From NCBI GenBank assembly GCA_025997795.1, contig BNVB01000001.1, positions 1 through 64,000 of the forward strand: a DNA stretch of 64,000 nt, read 5' to 3'. The DNA is from Spirochaetia bacterium. Lineage in GTDB: Bacteria > Spirochaetota > Spirochaetia > Treponematales > Breznakiellaceae. The notes beneath the pieces are model-generated. The model was not told the DNA's origin, did not search any database, and saw only the letters and a list, made by a program, of their open reading frames with translations. A program made the position numbers and the translations under genes. Shown piece by piece: positions 7,425-16,968 of this stretch. How positions within the stretch are numbered: position 1 is the first letter of the stretch; every line of letters starts with the position of its first letter.

Positions 7425-8633
7425 TTGCTAGAGGATCTTCTCCGCATTATAGAAGAAACAGCTCCCCTGCCCCGGCGTTACCGTTCCGCTTTGCCTGGGG
7501 ATGTGGCGGAACTTTCCCGGCTCCTTACCGCCGCCCGGGGTGAGCGGGACAACGGTTACTTAAGCCGGCCCAACCTGCTTTCTGCGTATCTCCGGTATTT
7601 TTTGCCCTGGAATGTGTTTCGCCTTTCCCGGCTTTTTTCGTTTGCGCCGGATCTGCCGGTTTTGTCGGATGGAGATGCGGTCAGCGATCTCGGTTCCGGC
7701 CCCCTGACCCTGCCAATCGCCCTCTGGATAACCCAGCCGGAACTGCGAAAAAAACACCTGGAATTCCGCTGTATTGATACTACCGGCGCAGCGCTGGATG
7801 CGGGGAAACAAATTTTTGCGGCCCTGGCGGGAAAGACATGGACCATCAAGACTATCAAGGGACCGCTTGGTATTCCAGTATACGGAAAAAAAGCAAAACT
7901 TACGGCGGCCCTTAATGTGTTTAACGAAGTATACCCGCTTAAACTGGTATCGCAGCTCCGGCCAGGCGGAAGTTCCGGCCCGGAACATTCCGCCGCCGGA
8001 AAAGCTGTCGCCCTGCTTGGCTCCCTCACCGCCGAAGACGGATCTATCCTGGTGATGGAACCGGGAAACCCCCAGGGCGGCGCTTTCATCGCCTCCCTGC
8101 GGGCGGCCCTGCTGACAGAGGGCAGGGCGCCGCTTGTGCCCTGCCCCCATGCGGCGGAATGTCCCTTACCGGGTAGTCCCGGCGGCAGGGGAAAGGCAAA
8201 GTGGTGCCACTTTGCCTTTGATACGGAAGAGGCCCCGGCTGCCCTGCATAAACTTTCAGAAGCGGCGGGTATTCCCAAGGAGCGGGCTACGTTTAGTTTT
8301 CTACTGGCAGGGCAGATTAACGCGTCCGCCCCGGAGTTAAAGCAAATACAGATTAACGCATCCAACCCGGAATTAAAGCGAGTACAGATTAACGCCGCAC
8401 TGCCGGCACGAGACATACTGCACGTCCGCAGTATGTCCGATCCGTTTCCCGTGCCTGGTACGGGCTGGGGCCGCTATGGCTGTTCGGAAAAAGGGCTAAT
8501 CCTGATTGCTGGAACCAAACCGGAACTTGATCCGCTTAAACCGGAGACACTGTTAAAGCTGCCTGTTCCGGTAAATGCAAAGCGGGATACCAAAACCGGT
8601 GCATTGATGCTTGGATTAAATCGTTCTTGCTAA
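7425..8633 (+). CDS. Rsm22/METTL17-like ribosome-associated methyltransferase family protein
   Basis: About 402 residues. The start is taken as TTG 7425 because AGGAGG (7411-7416) sits 8 nt upstream; the frame also opens slightly earlier at 7398. The N-terminal part has NGYLSRPNLLSAYLRYFLPWN, then a Rossmann motif VSDLGSGPLTLPIAL. The C-terminal part has C240, C246 and C261 in the pattern CPHAAECPL...WCHF, the cysteine cluster of Rsm22-type proteins, whose eukaryotic members bind an Fe-S cluster on the mitochondrial small ribosomal subunit. A role in ribosome assembly is inferred from the family. A 36-bp tandem repeat is inserted between the cysteine region and the C-terminus. Confidence 0.7.
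   Translation: MLEDLLRIIEETAPLPRRYRSALPGDVAELSRLLTAARGERDNGYLSRPNLLSAYLRYFLPWNVFRLSRLFSFAPDLPVLSDGDAVSDLGSGPLTLPIALWITQPELRKKHLEFRCIDTTGAALDAGKQIFAALAGKTWTIKTIKGPLGIPVYGKKAKLTAALNVFNEVYPLKLVSQLRPGGSSGPEHSAAGKAVALLGSLTAEDGSILVMEPGNPQGGAFIASLRAALLTEGRAPLVPCPHAAECPLPGSPGGRGKAKWCHFAFDTEEAPAALHKLSEAAGIPKERATFSFLLAGQINASAPELKQIQINASNPELKRVQINAALPARDILHVRSMSDPFPVPGTGWGRYGCSEKGLILIAGTKPELDPLKPETLLKLPVPVNAKRDTKTGALMLGLNRSC
8313..8396 (+). repeat. 36-bp in-frame tandem repeat inside the Rsm22-like gene
   Basis: Two 36-bp units (8313-8348 and 8349-8384) with a few differences and a partial third copy. They encode QINASAPELKQI / QINASNPELKRV / QINAA, a hydrophilic insertion not expected in the family core. 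Confidence 0.85.
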
Positions 8634-8658
8634 TACGCTAATCATAGTGGAGGAAAAA

Positions 8659-9072
8659 ATGTGGATACTGTTTGCGTTTTTATCAGCCTTCTTTGCCGCC
8701 CTAACATCGATTTTAGCCAAAATCGGTATTAAGGACCTTAACTCCAATGTGGCAACCGCCGTCCGCACCGTGGTGGTTTTGCTGCTTTCCTGGGCCGTTG
8801 TTTTTGCCACCGGGAAACACCAGGATCTTGGTCATATTGGTCAGAAGAATCTGCTCTTTCTGGTTCTCTCCGGCATCGCCACGGGTTTGTCCTGGCTGTG
8901 TTATTACCGGGCTCTGCAGTTGGGCGATGCCTCAAAGGTAATCCCCATCGATAAATTCAGCCTTGTAATAGGTATGGTTCTGGCCTTTGTTGTTTTAAAG
9001 GAAACAATAACCATTAAGACAATTATCGGCGGTTTCCTGATTAGCGCCGGAACGCTGGTGTTGGTTTTTTAA
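8659..9072 (+). CDS. Short EamA/DMT-family membrane protein (half-size transporter)
   Basis: About 137 residues forming roughly four to five hydrophobic segments, beginning MWILFAFLSAFFAALTSILAKIGI, which matches the first half of an EamA repeat. The conserved end of the repeat, GDASKVIPIDKFSLVIGMVLAFVVLKE, is present. Full-length EamA transporters have two such repeats in one chain; this single-repeat form probably dimerises. Substrate unknown. The ATG at 8659 is preferred over the GTG at 8647 because GGAGG (8649-8653) is correctly spaced for it. Confidence 0.8.
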   Translation: MWILFAFLSAFFAALTSILAKIGIKDLNSNVATAVRTVVVLLLSWAVVFATGKHQDLGHIGQKNLLFLVLSGIATGLSWLCYYRALQLGDASKVIPIDKFSLVIGMVLAFVVLKETITIKTIIGGFLISAGTLVLVF

Positions 9073-9113
9073 CCCCGCCGCCGGGAAATAGGTATTTTTT
9101 TTTCCAATAACTA

Positions 9114-9142
9114 TCGACAAGAAAACTATAGTGTACTATACT
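9114..9142 (+). promoter_or_regulatory. Promoter of glgC
   Basis: TCGACA (9114-9119), 17-nt spacer, TATACT (9137-9142): a near-consensus housekeeping sigma factor promoter. The predicted leader of about 40 nt ends with GAGGG before the ATG at 9190. Confidence 0.7.
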
Positions 9143-9189
9143 AATTTGCGGAGGGGCATTCTACAAATCATTAGTAAAGCGAGGGTATC

Positions 9190-10461
9190 ATGTCGGAAGT
9201 ATTGTCTATTGTTTTGGGAGGCGGAAAGGGAACACGGCTGTTTCCTTTGACCAAAGACAGGGCAAAACCGGCTGTTCCTTTTGGGGGGAAATACCGGCTG
9301 GTAGATATCCCCATTTCCAACTGTATTAATGCCAATTTACGCCAGATATATGTCCTTACCCAGTTTAACTCGGCATCTCTTAACCTCCATATAGCCCAAA
9401 CCTTTGTTTTTGACATCTATTCCAGGGGTTTTGTAGAAATCCTGGCGGCGGAACAAACCTTTGAACATACCAGCTGGTTCGAGGGTACCGCCGATGCCAT
9501 ACGGAAGAATTTTATCCATTTTAGAACCCAAAATCCCTCCTATTACCTTATCCTTTCCGGGGACCAGCTCTACCGGATGAACCTGCGGGATTTTATCAAA
9601 CAACACGAAGAATCGGGGGCAGCTATCACCATTGCCTGTACCACCGTATCCCGGGAAGAGGCAAGCCAACTGGGAATCCTTAAGGTAAACAAAAGTTCCG
9701 GGATCACCGAGTTTCTGGAAAAACCCGGCCCGGACAAGGATATCCAGGACTTTAGGGCCCCGCCGGAACTAAAACGGGATAAAAATGGCAAAGACGAATA
9801 CCTGGCATCCATGGGGATTTATCTTTTTAACGCGGCAGCCATGGAGGAATGCCTTAACAACGAACTTACCGACTTTGGCAAGGAAATAATCCCCCAGTCA
9901 ATCAACAAACTTAAAGTTAACGCCTACCTCTTTGACGGGTATTGGGAAGATATTGGAACCATCAAAAGTTTTTACGAAGCAAATTTGGAGTTAACCACCG
10001 TGCGGCCCCGCTTTGATATCTACGACGAATCCATGCCTATTTATACCCATATGAGGGCCCTGCCGCCGTCCAAGATGAACTTTAGCAACATGAACCAGTC
10101 CATTGCCTCCGAGGGCTGTATTATCACCAATGCTTCCATTTCCAATTCCATCGTGGGAGTCAGAACCACCATTGAATCCGGGGCCAGCCTTAACGGGGTC
10201 ATCTGTATGGGAGCGGACTACTACGAGACAGAAGAGCAAAAAAAGCTGATTGACGAAAAACGGCTTCCCCATGTGGGAATCGGCAAAGGCAGCATCATCA
10301 AGGGGGCGATTATCGATAAAAACGCCTGTATTGGGGAAGGCTGCCGTATCGGTATCGACAACATCAACCGGGCAGACGGCAACTACGGCCACTACCATAT
10401 CATTGACGGTATTATTGTCATACCGAAAAACCAGGTGCTGTATCCGGGCACGGTAATTTAA
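9190..10461 (+). CDS. glgC: Glucose-1-phosphate adenylyltransferase (ADP-glucose pyrophosphorylase)
   Basis: A 423-residue enzyme making ADP-glucose from glucose-1-phosphate and ATP, the first committed step of bacterial glycogen synthesis. The nucleotidyltransferase motif LGGGKGTRLFPLTKDRAKPAVPFGGKYR is at 9-36. GDQLYRMN, the FLEKP sugar-phosphate motif and YWEDIGTI are also present. The C-terminal part is a left-handed beta-helix with hexapeptide repeats (residues about 300-420). No other glycogen gene is in the window. The gene has its own promoter and converges on clpC with two bases between the stop codons. Confidence 0.95.
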   Translation: MSEVLSIVLGGGKGTRLFPLTKDRAKPAVPFGGKYRLVDIPISNCINANLRQIYVLTQFNSASLNLHIAQTFVFDIYSRGFVEILAAEQTFEHTSWFEGTADAIRKNFIHFRTQNPSYYLILSGDQLYRMNLRDFIKQHEESGAAITIACTTVSREEASQLGILKVNKSSGITEFLEKPGPDKDIQDFRAPPELKRDKNGKDEYLASMGIYLFNAAAMEECLNNELTDFGKEIIPQSINKLKVNAYLFDGYWEDIGTIKSFYEANLELTTVRPRFDIYDESMPIYTHMRALPPSKMNFSNMNQSIASEGCIITNASISNSIVGVRTTIESGASLNGVICMGADYYETEEQKKLIDEKRLPHVGIGKGSIIKGAIIDKNACIGEGCRIGIDNINRADGNYGHYHIIDGIIVIPKNQVLYPGTVI

Positions 10462-10463
10462 GA

Positions 10464-13091
10464 CTAGCGCACGGTCAAACACGGCTGTTCCACCGCCGTG
10501 TTTGACAGACCCGCTGTTTCCAGCGGACCCTTCCCGTCTGCAGGTTTTTCTGCCGGTGTGTCCGGCGAAGCCGACGCGGCTGAAATTTCCGGTCTGCCCG
10601 ATACGGTTTCTTTCCCGGCTGACCCTGCGGCCTTTTTTACCCGCAGCAGAATTTTGCCGTTTCTTCCTTCGGCGCTAAAGGCCGTACCGGGGGGATACTT
10701 CCCCTCCAGCAGCAGCATAGCCAGCGGATCTTCCAGTTCCTTCTGTACCGCCCGGCGCAAAGGACGGCCGCCGTACCGGGGGTTCCAGCCTTTTTCAATA
10801 AGAATAGACCGGGCGGCGGCTTTAACCGTTAGGCTATAGCCCTGTTCTGCCAGACGGAGCGAAAGTTCCGCAAGGTTAATAGTAAGGATCGCCGCTACTT
10901 CTTTTTCCGAAAGGGCGCTAAAAACAATCACATCGTCTACCCGGTTAAGAAATTCCGGGTTAAAGAGCCGTTTGAGTTCCGAGAGCGCCGCTGCTTCTAT
11001 CTCCTCTCTATCCATGAGGCCGGCGGCGGCGGAAAAACCAAGCCGGGAATCCCGGGAAATTTCCCGGACTCCGGCATTGCTGGTCATGATGATCACGGTA
11101 TTTCTAAAACTTACCGTATGGCCCAGATTATCCTTTAGTTCCCCTTCTTCCAGCACCTGCAGGAGGAGGTTAAACACATCCCGGTGGGCTTTTTCAATTT
11201 CATCAAAAAGTACCACCCGGTAGGGATTACGCCGGATCTGTTCTGTTAACACACCCCCTTCTTCGTAACCCACATAACCCGGAGGCGAACCGGTAAGCCG
11301 GGAGGCATTGTGTTTTTCCATATAGTCCGACATATCAATGCGGACCAGTGTATCAACAGACCCAAAAAGATATTCCGCAAGGGCCTTTGCCAAAAGGGTT
11401 TTTCCCACGCCGGTAGGTCCCAGAAAAATAAAGGAACCCAGGGGGCGGGCGGGAGAAGCGATTCCTGCCCGGGAACGGCGCACCGCCTGGCTTACCCGGC
11501 GGATCGCCTCGTCCTGGCCCACCACGGTTTTATGGAGTTCCGTTTCTATGGTAAGGAGCAGCCGGGACTCCCCTTCGTTAAGGCGGAAAAGCGGTATACC
11601 GGTCATTTCCGAAACAACCCGCCTAATGTCCGCCTCTTCCACCGGCACGGGCTGTTCCCGGCTTTCCCAGGAATGGCGTACCTGTTCCAGCCTCTGCCGG
11701 AGTTTGTGGACATCGTCCCGCAGCCGGGCGGCCGCTTCATAGTGCTGGGCGCTTACCACGGCGGACTTTTTTTCTGTAAGCCGCTGTATCTCCCGTTCTA
11801 TGCCGGCAATTTCTTCGGGCTCCGAAGCTGTTTCCAGCTTTTTCATCGCCGCCGCTTCGTCCAATACATCAATGGCCTTGTCAGGCAAACGGCGGCCCGA
11901 GATATAACGCCTGGACAGATGCACCGCTGCATCCACCGCTTCGGGGCTAAAACGCACCCGGTGGTGTTCCTCGTAACGGCGCTGAATGCCCCGGAGTATG
12001 GCCGCTGTTTCTTCTTCGCTGGTTTCTTCCACCACAATGGGCTGGAAGCGCCGTTCCAGGGCGGCATCCCGTTCAAAGTATTTCCGGTATTCCGCCAGGG
12101 TGGTGGCGCCGATGCACTGGATTTCCCCCCGGGCCAGGGCGGGCTTAAGCATATTGGAAGCATCCACCGTTCCTTCCGCTCCGCCGGCGCCGATAATCGT
12201 GTGGATCTCGTCGATAAAAAGGATGATGTTTCCTGCCTGGAAAATCTCCTTCATGATTTTTTTGATCCGCTCTTCAAATTCTCCCCGGTACTTGGTACCC
12301 GCCACCAGCGCTCCCATATCAAGGAGCAGGATACGCCTGCCTGCAAAATGATCCGGGGAACTGTTTTTTTCTTTTCCCGCAAAAAACTGGGCCAGTCCTT
12401 CTACAATGGCGGTCTTCCCTACCCCGCTTTCACCCACCAGAATGGGGTTGTTTTTATTTCGCCGGGCCAGGATACGGATTGCCCGGTCTATCTCCTTTTT
12501 CCGGCCGATAACCGGATCGAGTTTTCCCTGTTTTGCCAGGGCGGTAAGGTCCCGGGAAAATTCGTCCACCACCGGGGTAAGCACCGGATACACTGCGGGC
12601 CGCGCCCTGGCGGCGGTTTCTTTACTGGTCCGTACCGGATTAACCGTGGTTTCCACCGCCATCCGGAGCATCTCCGCATCTACCGCCCGGAACGTTAGAT
12701 AGTTCCGCACCGGCATATTCTGTTCCCTCATGGCGGCAAAAAGGATATGCTCGGTGCCGATATAGTCCTTTCCCAGCACCCGGGCCTCTTCTGCGGCATT
12801 TTCCAGCATCTGCCGGGTCCGCTTTGCCGGAGGCACATCCCCGGGAAGCAGGGCGGTGGTTCCCCCGCCGCCTCCCCGGGGCCGGGGCAGTTCATGTTCC
12901 AGGGTTTCCCGGAATTCGTGGAGGTCAATGCCCAAAAAAAGCAGGGCCTTGCAGGCGGTTCCGCCCCCCTCTTTAAGGAGCGAAATAACCACATGTTCGG
13001 GCAAAAGCTCGCCGGCATTGTTTCTGCGTGCTTCGTTCTGGGAATCTATGGTGAGTATACGCTGGGCCCGGCGGGTAAGTCCTTTGAACAA
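10464..13091 (-). CDS. clpC: ATP-dependent Clp protease ATP-binding subunit, ClpC type
   Basis: An 875-residue AAA+ unfoldase that feeds proteins to ClpP. In order: Clp N-domain (1-145), first AAA module with Walker A GESGVGKT at 220-227 and Walker [10 protein letters not shown], a middle region with a UVR-like segment ([18 protein letters not shown]) that marks the ClpC rather than ClpA or ClpB type, the second AAA module with GPTGVGKT and [11 protein letters not shown], and the C-terminal D2-small domain. The last about 60 residues are a low-complexity tail. The start is TTG 13091: AAGGAG lies 6 nt upstream and the residues after it match the family start. Confidence 0.92.
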   Translation of the reverse strand: MFKGLTRRAQRILTIDSQNEARRNNAGELLPEHVVISLLKEGGGTACKALLFLGIDLHEFRETLEHELPRPRGGGGGTTALLPGDVPPAKRTRQMLENAAEEARVLGKDYIGTEHILFAAMREQNMPVRNYLTFRAVDAEMLRMAVETTVNPVRTSKETAARARPAVYPVLTPVVDEFSRDLTALAKQGKLDPVIGRKKEIDRAIRILARRNKNNPILVGESGVGKTAIVEGLAQFFAGKEKNSSPDHFAGRRILLLDMGALVAGTKYRGEFEERIKKIMKEIFQAGNIILFIDEIHTIIGAGGAEGTVDASNMLKPALARGEIQCIGATTLAEYRKYFERDAALERRFQPIVVEETSEEETAAILRGIQRRYEEHHRVRFSPEAVDAAVHLSRRYISGRRLPDKAIDVLDEAAAMKKLETASEPEEIAGIEREIQRLTEKKSAVVSAQHYEAAARLRDDVHKLRQRLEQVRHSWESREQPVPVEEADIRRVVSEMTGIPLFRLNEGESRLLLTIETELHKTVVGQDEAIRRVSQAVRRSRAGIASPARPLGSFIFLGPTGVGKTLLAKALAEYLFGSVDTLVRIDMSDYMEKHNASRLTGSPPGYVGYEEGGVLTEQIRRNPYRVVLFDEIEKAHRDVFNLLLQVLEEGELKDNLGHTVSFRNTVIIMTSNAGVREISRDSRLGFSAAAGLMDREEIEAAALSELKRLFNPEFLNRVDDVIVFSALSEKEVAAILTINLAELSLRLAEQGYSLTVKAAARSILIEKGWNPRYGGRPLRRAVQKELEDPLAMLLLEGKYPPGTAFSAEGRNGKILLRVKKAAGSAGKETVSGRPEISAASASPDTPAEKPADGKGPLETAGLSNTAVEQPCLTVR
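10474..10506. repeat. 12-bp-stem inverted repeat at the clpC 3' end
   Basis: GTCAAACACGGC (10474-10485) and GCCGTGTTTGAC (10495-10506) pair perfectly around a 9-nt loop. It lies in the last codons of clpC and 13 bp after the convergent glgC stop. It could act as a two-way terminator, though no T-run follows on either strand. Confidence 0.7.
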
Positions 13092-13162
13092 GAAGGTCTC
13101 CTTTTTATAAGTGTAATCGGTCCGGCGCCAAGAGGCAAGAAGAAAGCAATTTTGCAGTACCC

Positions 13163-13531
13163 TTAGCGTTCATACCGGGCCATATTGGCCGGCGTTTCGT
13201 AGACATCCACAGCGCTGATACCTTCCGCTGCTTCCGGGGGAAGCAGCCGGAAGGTTTCTTCAAAGATATGGCGGGCGATACGTTCCGCACTGGGGTCGCC
13301 GGAAAAAACGGCATGATCGTTTAAGCTGGTATGATCCAGGGTTTTGCAGATTGTGCGGAGTGTCTCTTTAAGCAGGGCAAAGTCAACAAGTTTGCCGCCG
13401 TCATCGAGTTTTTCTCCCCTGGCCCAAAGGCGAACCCGGTAATTGTGGCCGTGGAGCTTTTCGCACTTGCCCTGGTAATGGCTTAAAAAATGGGCGGCGG
13501 CAAATTCCGCCTCAACTCTTACACTGTACAT
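13163..13531 (-). CDS. queD: 6-carboxytetrahydropterin synthase (QueD/PTPS family)
   Basis: A 122-residue protein of typical length. Zinc ligands are visible as His14 and the His pair in LHGHNYRV (about 28-34), with the catalytic Cys just before (GKCEKLHGHNY). Later signatures are LDHTSLND and PSAERIARHIFE. QueD converts 7,8-dihydroneopterin triphosphate to 6-carboxy-tetrahydropterin in queuosine synthesis. TATAAT (13540-13545, minus strand) ends 8 nt before the ATG and there is no clear ribosome binding site, so the transcript may be nearly leaderless. No other queuosine gene is nearby. Confidence 0.9.
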   Translation of the reverse strand: MYSVRVEAEFAAAHFLSHYQGKCEKLHGHNYRVRLWARGEKLDDGGKLVDFALLKETLRTICKTLDHTSLNDHAVFSGDPSAERIARHIFEETFRLLPPEAAEGISAVDVYETPANMARYER

Positions 13532-13540
13532 GGTACTTCA

Positions 13541-16500
13541 TTATATCGTATATTCCACCGCTTCTAAAATAGCGTGGATCTTGTTTGTCATTATTTTCAT
13601 ATCCTCTAAAAAGGCCGGTAATTCCTGCCCGATTGTTTCCAGATCACCGGCCTTACCCGCCGCTTCCAGTGCCGCTGCTTTTTTTGAAAGCCCCTGTGCG
13701 CCAATGGCAGCGGCGCCGCTTTTTATGCCATGGGCGGCAACGGTAAAAGAGCGGATATCTTCTTCCGGCTTTGTCAGCGTTTTTTGTTTTTCTTCGCAAT
13801 CCTCCAAAAAGGCGGCGGCTATTTCCCGGTAGGCTTCCATACTGCCGCCTGCCATAATAAGGCCCTGTTCTACATTGATCTCTTCAATAACGCCAAAAGA
13901 GGGCAGCGCCGGAGTGCTTGGTGTTGATGCAGCTAAGGGCCCGGCAGAAAATTCCGGCAGTTCCCGTACTTGTTTTTCCCGGGGAATCCACTTTGCCGCC
14001 ATGTTTGCAAGTTTGGAAAGCTCCATGGGTTTGGCAAGGTAATCGTTGAACCCGTGGGATAAAAACATTTCCCTGGTTCCCGATACGGCATTGGCGGTAA
14101 GGGCAATAATGGGAACGGTACTATACGTACCGCCCATGGAACGGATCTTTCTTGCGGCCTCGATACCGTCCATACCGGGCATCATGTGATCCATCAGAAT
14201 AAGATCGTAGGTTTTTTTTCTAACCTGGCGGAGCGCTTCTTCACCGCTGGTACAGGTATCCACATCCATTTGATAGAGGGAAAGGAGGCCTTTAGTAACC
14301 TTTAAGTTGGTGATTATGTCATCCACAATAAGCACCTGTACACCGGGGGCAGAAAAACTAATCCGCTTTTTCCGCTGGGAGTCCGCGGAACTTTTTCCGT
14401 TGAGCATATCCGCCAGGGGAATTACATAAGCGGGCATAGCGATAAGCGGAATGTTTTGCAGTGAAATAATTTCTCCCCGGGCAGCCAATACGGCGGATTT
14501 TACCAAAAGGTTTTTTTCTTTTATAAAATCCGCTGTCTGGACGGCAAAACAGGAAGGGCAAAGGGCAAAGGCATACTGTCCCTTTTTTAGTTCCTCAAAA
14601 AATCTTTCGATATGATCTGCCACGGTTACCGGAACATCCATGCTTTCCAGGGAAAAGCGGACAGAGTCCGCTATGAGCGGCCGGTTATCGCAAATCAGCA
14701 CCGGTTTTGCACGGGGATCCGTTACCTCCGCCAGGGGAACCTTGTCCCTGAGTGTTTGGGGTATCCGGACGGTAAAGGTGCTGCCCGAACCATAGATACT
14801 TTCCACCGTGATGTCGCCGCCCATAAGCCTGCACAGATTCCGCGTTATGGCAAGTCCAAGGCCCGTTCCCTCTATCTGTTGATTTACCTTAAGATCAAGA
14901 CGGGCAAAACTGTCAAAGAGTTTATCCCGGTCCTCATCCTTAATTCCTATACCAGTATCATGTACCGCAAAAGAAAGGATAATTCCGTTTTCGTCCCCCG
15001 CGGAAACAACACCGGAAACGGTAAACCGCACATGACCTTCCGGAGTATACTTAAAGGCATTGGTTAAGAGGTTAAGCAAAATTTGGCGTATCCGGTTTTC
15101 ATCGCCCATAAGTTTATCCGGCAATTTTCCATCGGCATCAACAACAAAAAGAAGGTTTTTTTGGGAAAAACGCATTTTTACAATATTGATGCAATCGTTA
15201 AGAAGCGATGAAAGGGCATATTCGGTGCTTACAATTTCCAGTTTGCCCGATTCAATTTTGGAAAAGTCCAGTACATCATTGATAATTGAAAGAAGATTAT
15301 CTCCCGCATGTTTAACGCTTACGGCGTTTTCATACACCGTGTCGGGAATATCCTTGTGGAGCATCAGTTCCACCATCCCCAAAATCGCGTTCATGGGGGT
15401 ACGGATCTCGTGGCTCATCTGTGCCAGGAATTCACTCTTTGCCCGGGAAGCAAACTCCGCAAGCCTGGTTTGTTCTTCCAGTTCTCCGGTACGGCGGCGG
15501 ACTGTTTCTTCCAGATTGGTATTTGATTCTTCCAGGGCATCATTCAGCTGATTTAACTGCTGGTACAGGTAGGTAAATTTGCTGTTAAGGATCAAGGCCG
15601 AACTAAGGGTAAAAATAAAAAATCCATACCGGGAAACAGCAAAACCATGGTGGAAAAAAAGAGAATCCAGAATATCCGCCAGAGAGGCGGCAAATAGAAA
15701 AGTTAAACTTAGAAGAATGTTCCCCAGGGGATTATGTATCAATTCCGCCAGGTAGTACCGCCAAAGAGATTTCTTTTTTGGCCGTTTCTTAAGCTGTTTC
15801 CAGTCCCGGTAACCCAGGGAAAAAAAGATGTATAGTACATCGTAACCAAAAAAAACCGTGATTACCAACAGAGTTGAAACTTGCCAGACGGTAAGAATAT
15901 CCCCGCCGTATTCGGGGGAAAAGATAAAACAACTTAAGGTAAAAAAAATACAAACCGAAGTATACATTCGGGTAAACAGCCGCATCCGCTGGATGCTTAA
16001 ATGTTCAACAAAGGCTATCAATACGGGGATAGCCATAAAAATTGTTCCGTATTCAATTTTGGCAAGAATATTTGAATCCGGTATAAATGAATAAATCCAG
16101 GAACTTCTGGCGATACTGTAAATTCCCAGGAGCGCCGAAAAACAACTGTAATAAAGGTTGTGCCAGGAACCTCGGTGGTTTATAAAGATTAAAAAATAAT
16201 AGAGTCCCACAAAAAGATATATGGCGCAGAGAGCAATGATAACGGTTTCATCATGGGTTCGGGTAATATATTCGTAGGGAGCAATATAGTAGGGGGTGGT
16301 GTAAAACATACCGGTACTCGCATAATTCGGCGGGCCTACAATATGCAGCGTTACCGTATTGATTCCTTCCCGCAGGAAAAGTTTATCCACGGGAAAATGA
16401 ATCTGCCGCCAGGAACGGTGGGACTTTATCTGCCCTTCGCTGTCAAGAAACATCTCGGACTTGACAGCGTTTCCGTTAAGGTACACCGCCCAGTTGTCCC

Positions 16501-16915
16501 CCAGGGAGGCAAAATACATTCCCGGCATTAAACGGGTATCGCTCTGGATTTTTTCCATGGTTTTGCCGTCCATGACAAAGCGGAGAACTATGGTATATTC
16601 CCGGTCTTTTTCACCAAAGGGAGAAAGGAAGATCCGTCCTGGAATTTCCTTGTCCAGATCCAGATCTTTGATAATCACCGGCTTTATCCCGGTTTTCCCG
16701 GTTTCAATGATCTTCCAGCCCAATTTAGACAGACGGGCTCCCAGGACCCGGGGCTCTTTTTCCAGAAAGCCGTCAAACTTTGTATCCTGCGGGTTAAATC
16801 CGCTTTTTATATAAACCGGATAATTACGAAGACTAATATAAAACGCCGGCTCCCGGCGGGCAGTACAGGCGGACAAAAGGAAGATGAAAAAAAAGACCGG
16901 TATACATTGTTTCAT
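13541..16915 (-). CDS. Hybrid sensor histidine kinase with 7TMR-DISM sensor, two receiver modules and Hpt domain
   Basis: A 1124-residue signalling protein. It begins with a lipoprotein-like signal (FFFIFLLSAC). A periplasmic DISM-type ligand domain fills about 20-210 and a seven-helix membrane region about 210-450. After a coiled coil comes the HisKA box with the phosphorylated His near residue 501 (SHEIRTP), then the ATPase domain with DTGIGIKDEDRDKLF and GTGLGLAI. A degenerate receiver starts near 742 (VLICDNRPLI) and lacks the normal phospho-site pattern. A full receiver has Asp near 908 (LILMDHMMPGMDG). A C-terminal Hpt domain has its His near 1062 (AHGIKSGAAA). It should run an internal phosphorelay; signal and output are unknown. 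Confidence 0.9.
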   Translation of the reverse strand: MKQCIPVFFFIFLLSACTARREPAFYISLRNYPVYIKSGFNPQDTKFDGFLEKEPRVLGARLSKLGWKIIETGKTGIKPVIIKDLDLDKEIPGRIFLSPFGEKDREYTIVLRFVMDGKTMEKIQSDTRLMPGMYFASLGDNWAVYLNGNAVKSEMFLDSEGQIKSHRSWRQIHFPVDKLFLREGINTVTLHIVGPPNYASTGMFYTTPYYIAPYEYITRTHDETVIIALCAIYLFVGLYYFLIFINHRGSWHNLYYSCFSALLGIYSIARSSWIYSFIPDSNILAKIEYGTIFMAIPVLIAFVEHLSIQRMRLFTRMYTSVCIFFTLSCFIFSPEYGGDILTVWQVSTLLVITVFFGYDVLYIFFSLGYRDWKQLKKRPKKKSLWRYYLAELIHNPLGNILLSLTFLFAASLADILDSLFFHHGFAVSRYGFFIFTLSSALILNSKFTYLYQQLNQLNDALEESNTNLEETVRRRTGELEEQTRLAEFASRAKSEFLAQMSHEIRTPMNAILGMVELMLHKDIPDTVYENAVSVKHAGDNLLSIINDVLDFSKIESGKLEIVSTEYALSSLLNDCINIVKMRFSQKNLLFVVDADGKLPDKLMGDENRIRQILLNLLTNAFKYTPEGHVRFTVSGVVSAGDENGIILSFAVHDTGIGIKDEDRDKLFDSFARLDLKVNQQIEGTGLGLAITRNLCRLMGGDITVESIYGSGSTFTVRIPQTLRDKVPLAEVTDPRAKPVLICDNRPLIADSVRFSLESMDVPVTVADHIERFFEELKKGQYAFALCPSCFAVQTADFIKEKNLLVKSAVLAARGEIISLQNIPLIAMPAYVIPLADMLNGKSSADSQRKKRISFSAPGVQVLIVDDIITNLKVTKGLLSLYQMDVDTCTSGEEALRQVRKKTYDLILMDHMMPGMDGIEAARKIRSMGGTYSTVPIIALTANAVSGTREMFLSHGFNDYLAKPMELSKLANMAAKWIPREKQVRELPEFSAGPLAASTPSTPALPSFGVIEEINVEQGLIMAGGSMEAYREIAAAFLEDCEEKQKTLTKPEEDIRSFTVAAHGIKSGAAAIGAQGLSKKAAALEAAGKAGDLETIGQELPAFLEDMKIMTNKIHAILEAVEYTI

Positions 16916-16968
16916 TTCTATAAAAAATTATAGTACATTTTTTTCGTTTTTATGCTAAAATAGGGTAA

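Noticed and set aside
11310..12698. Long open frame of 462 codons on the plus strand opposite clpC
   Set aside because: ClpC is an unmistakable gene on the minus strand; the long antisense frame is an effect of GC-rich codon usage and has no recognisable domain.
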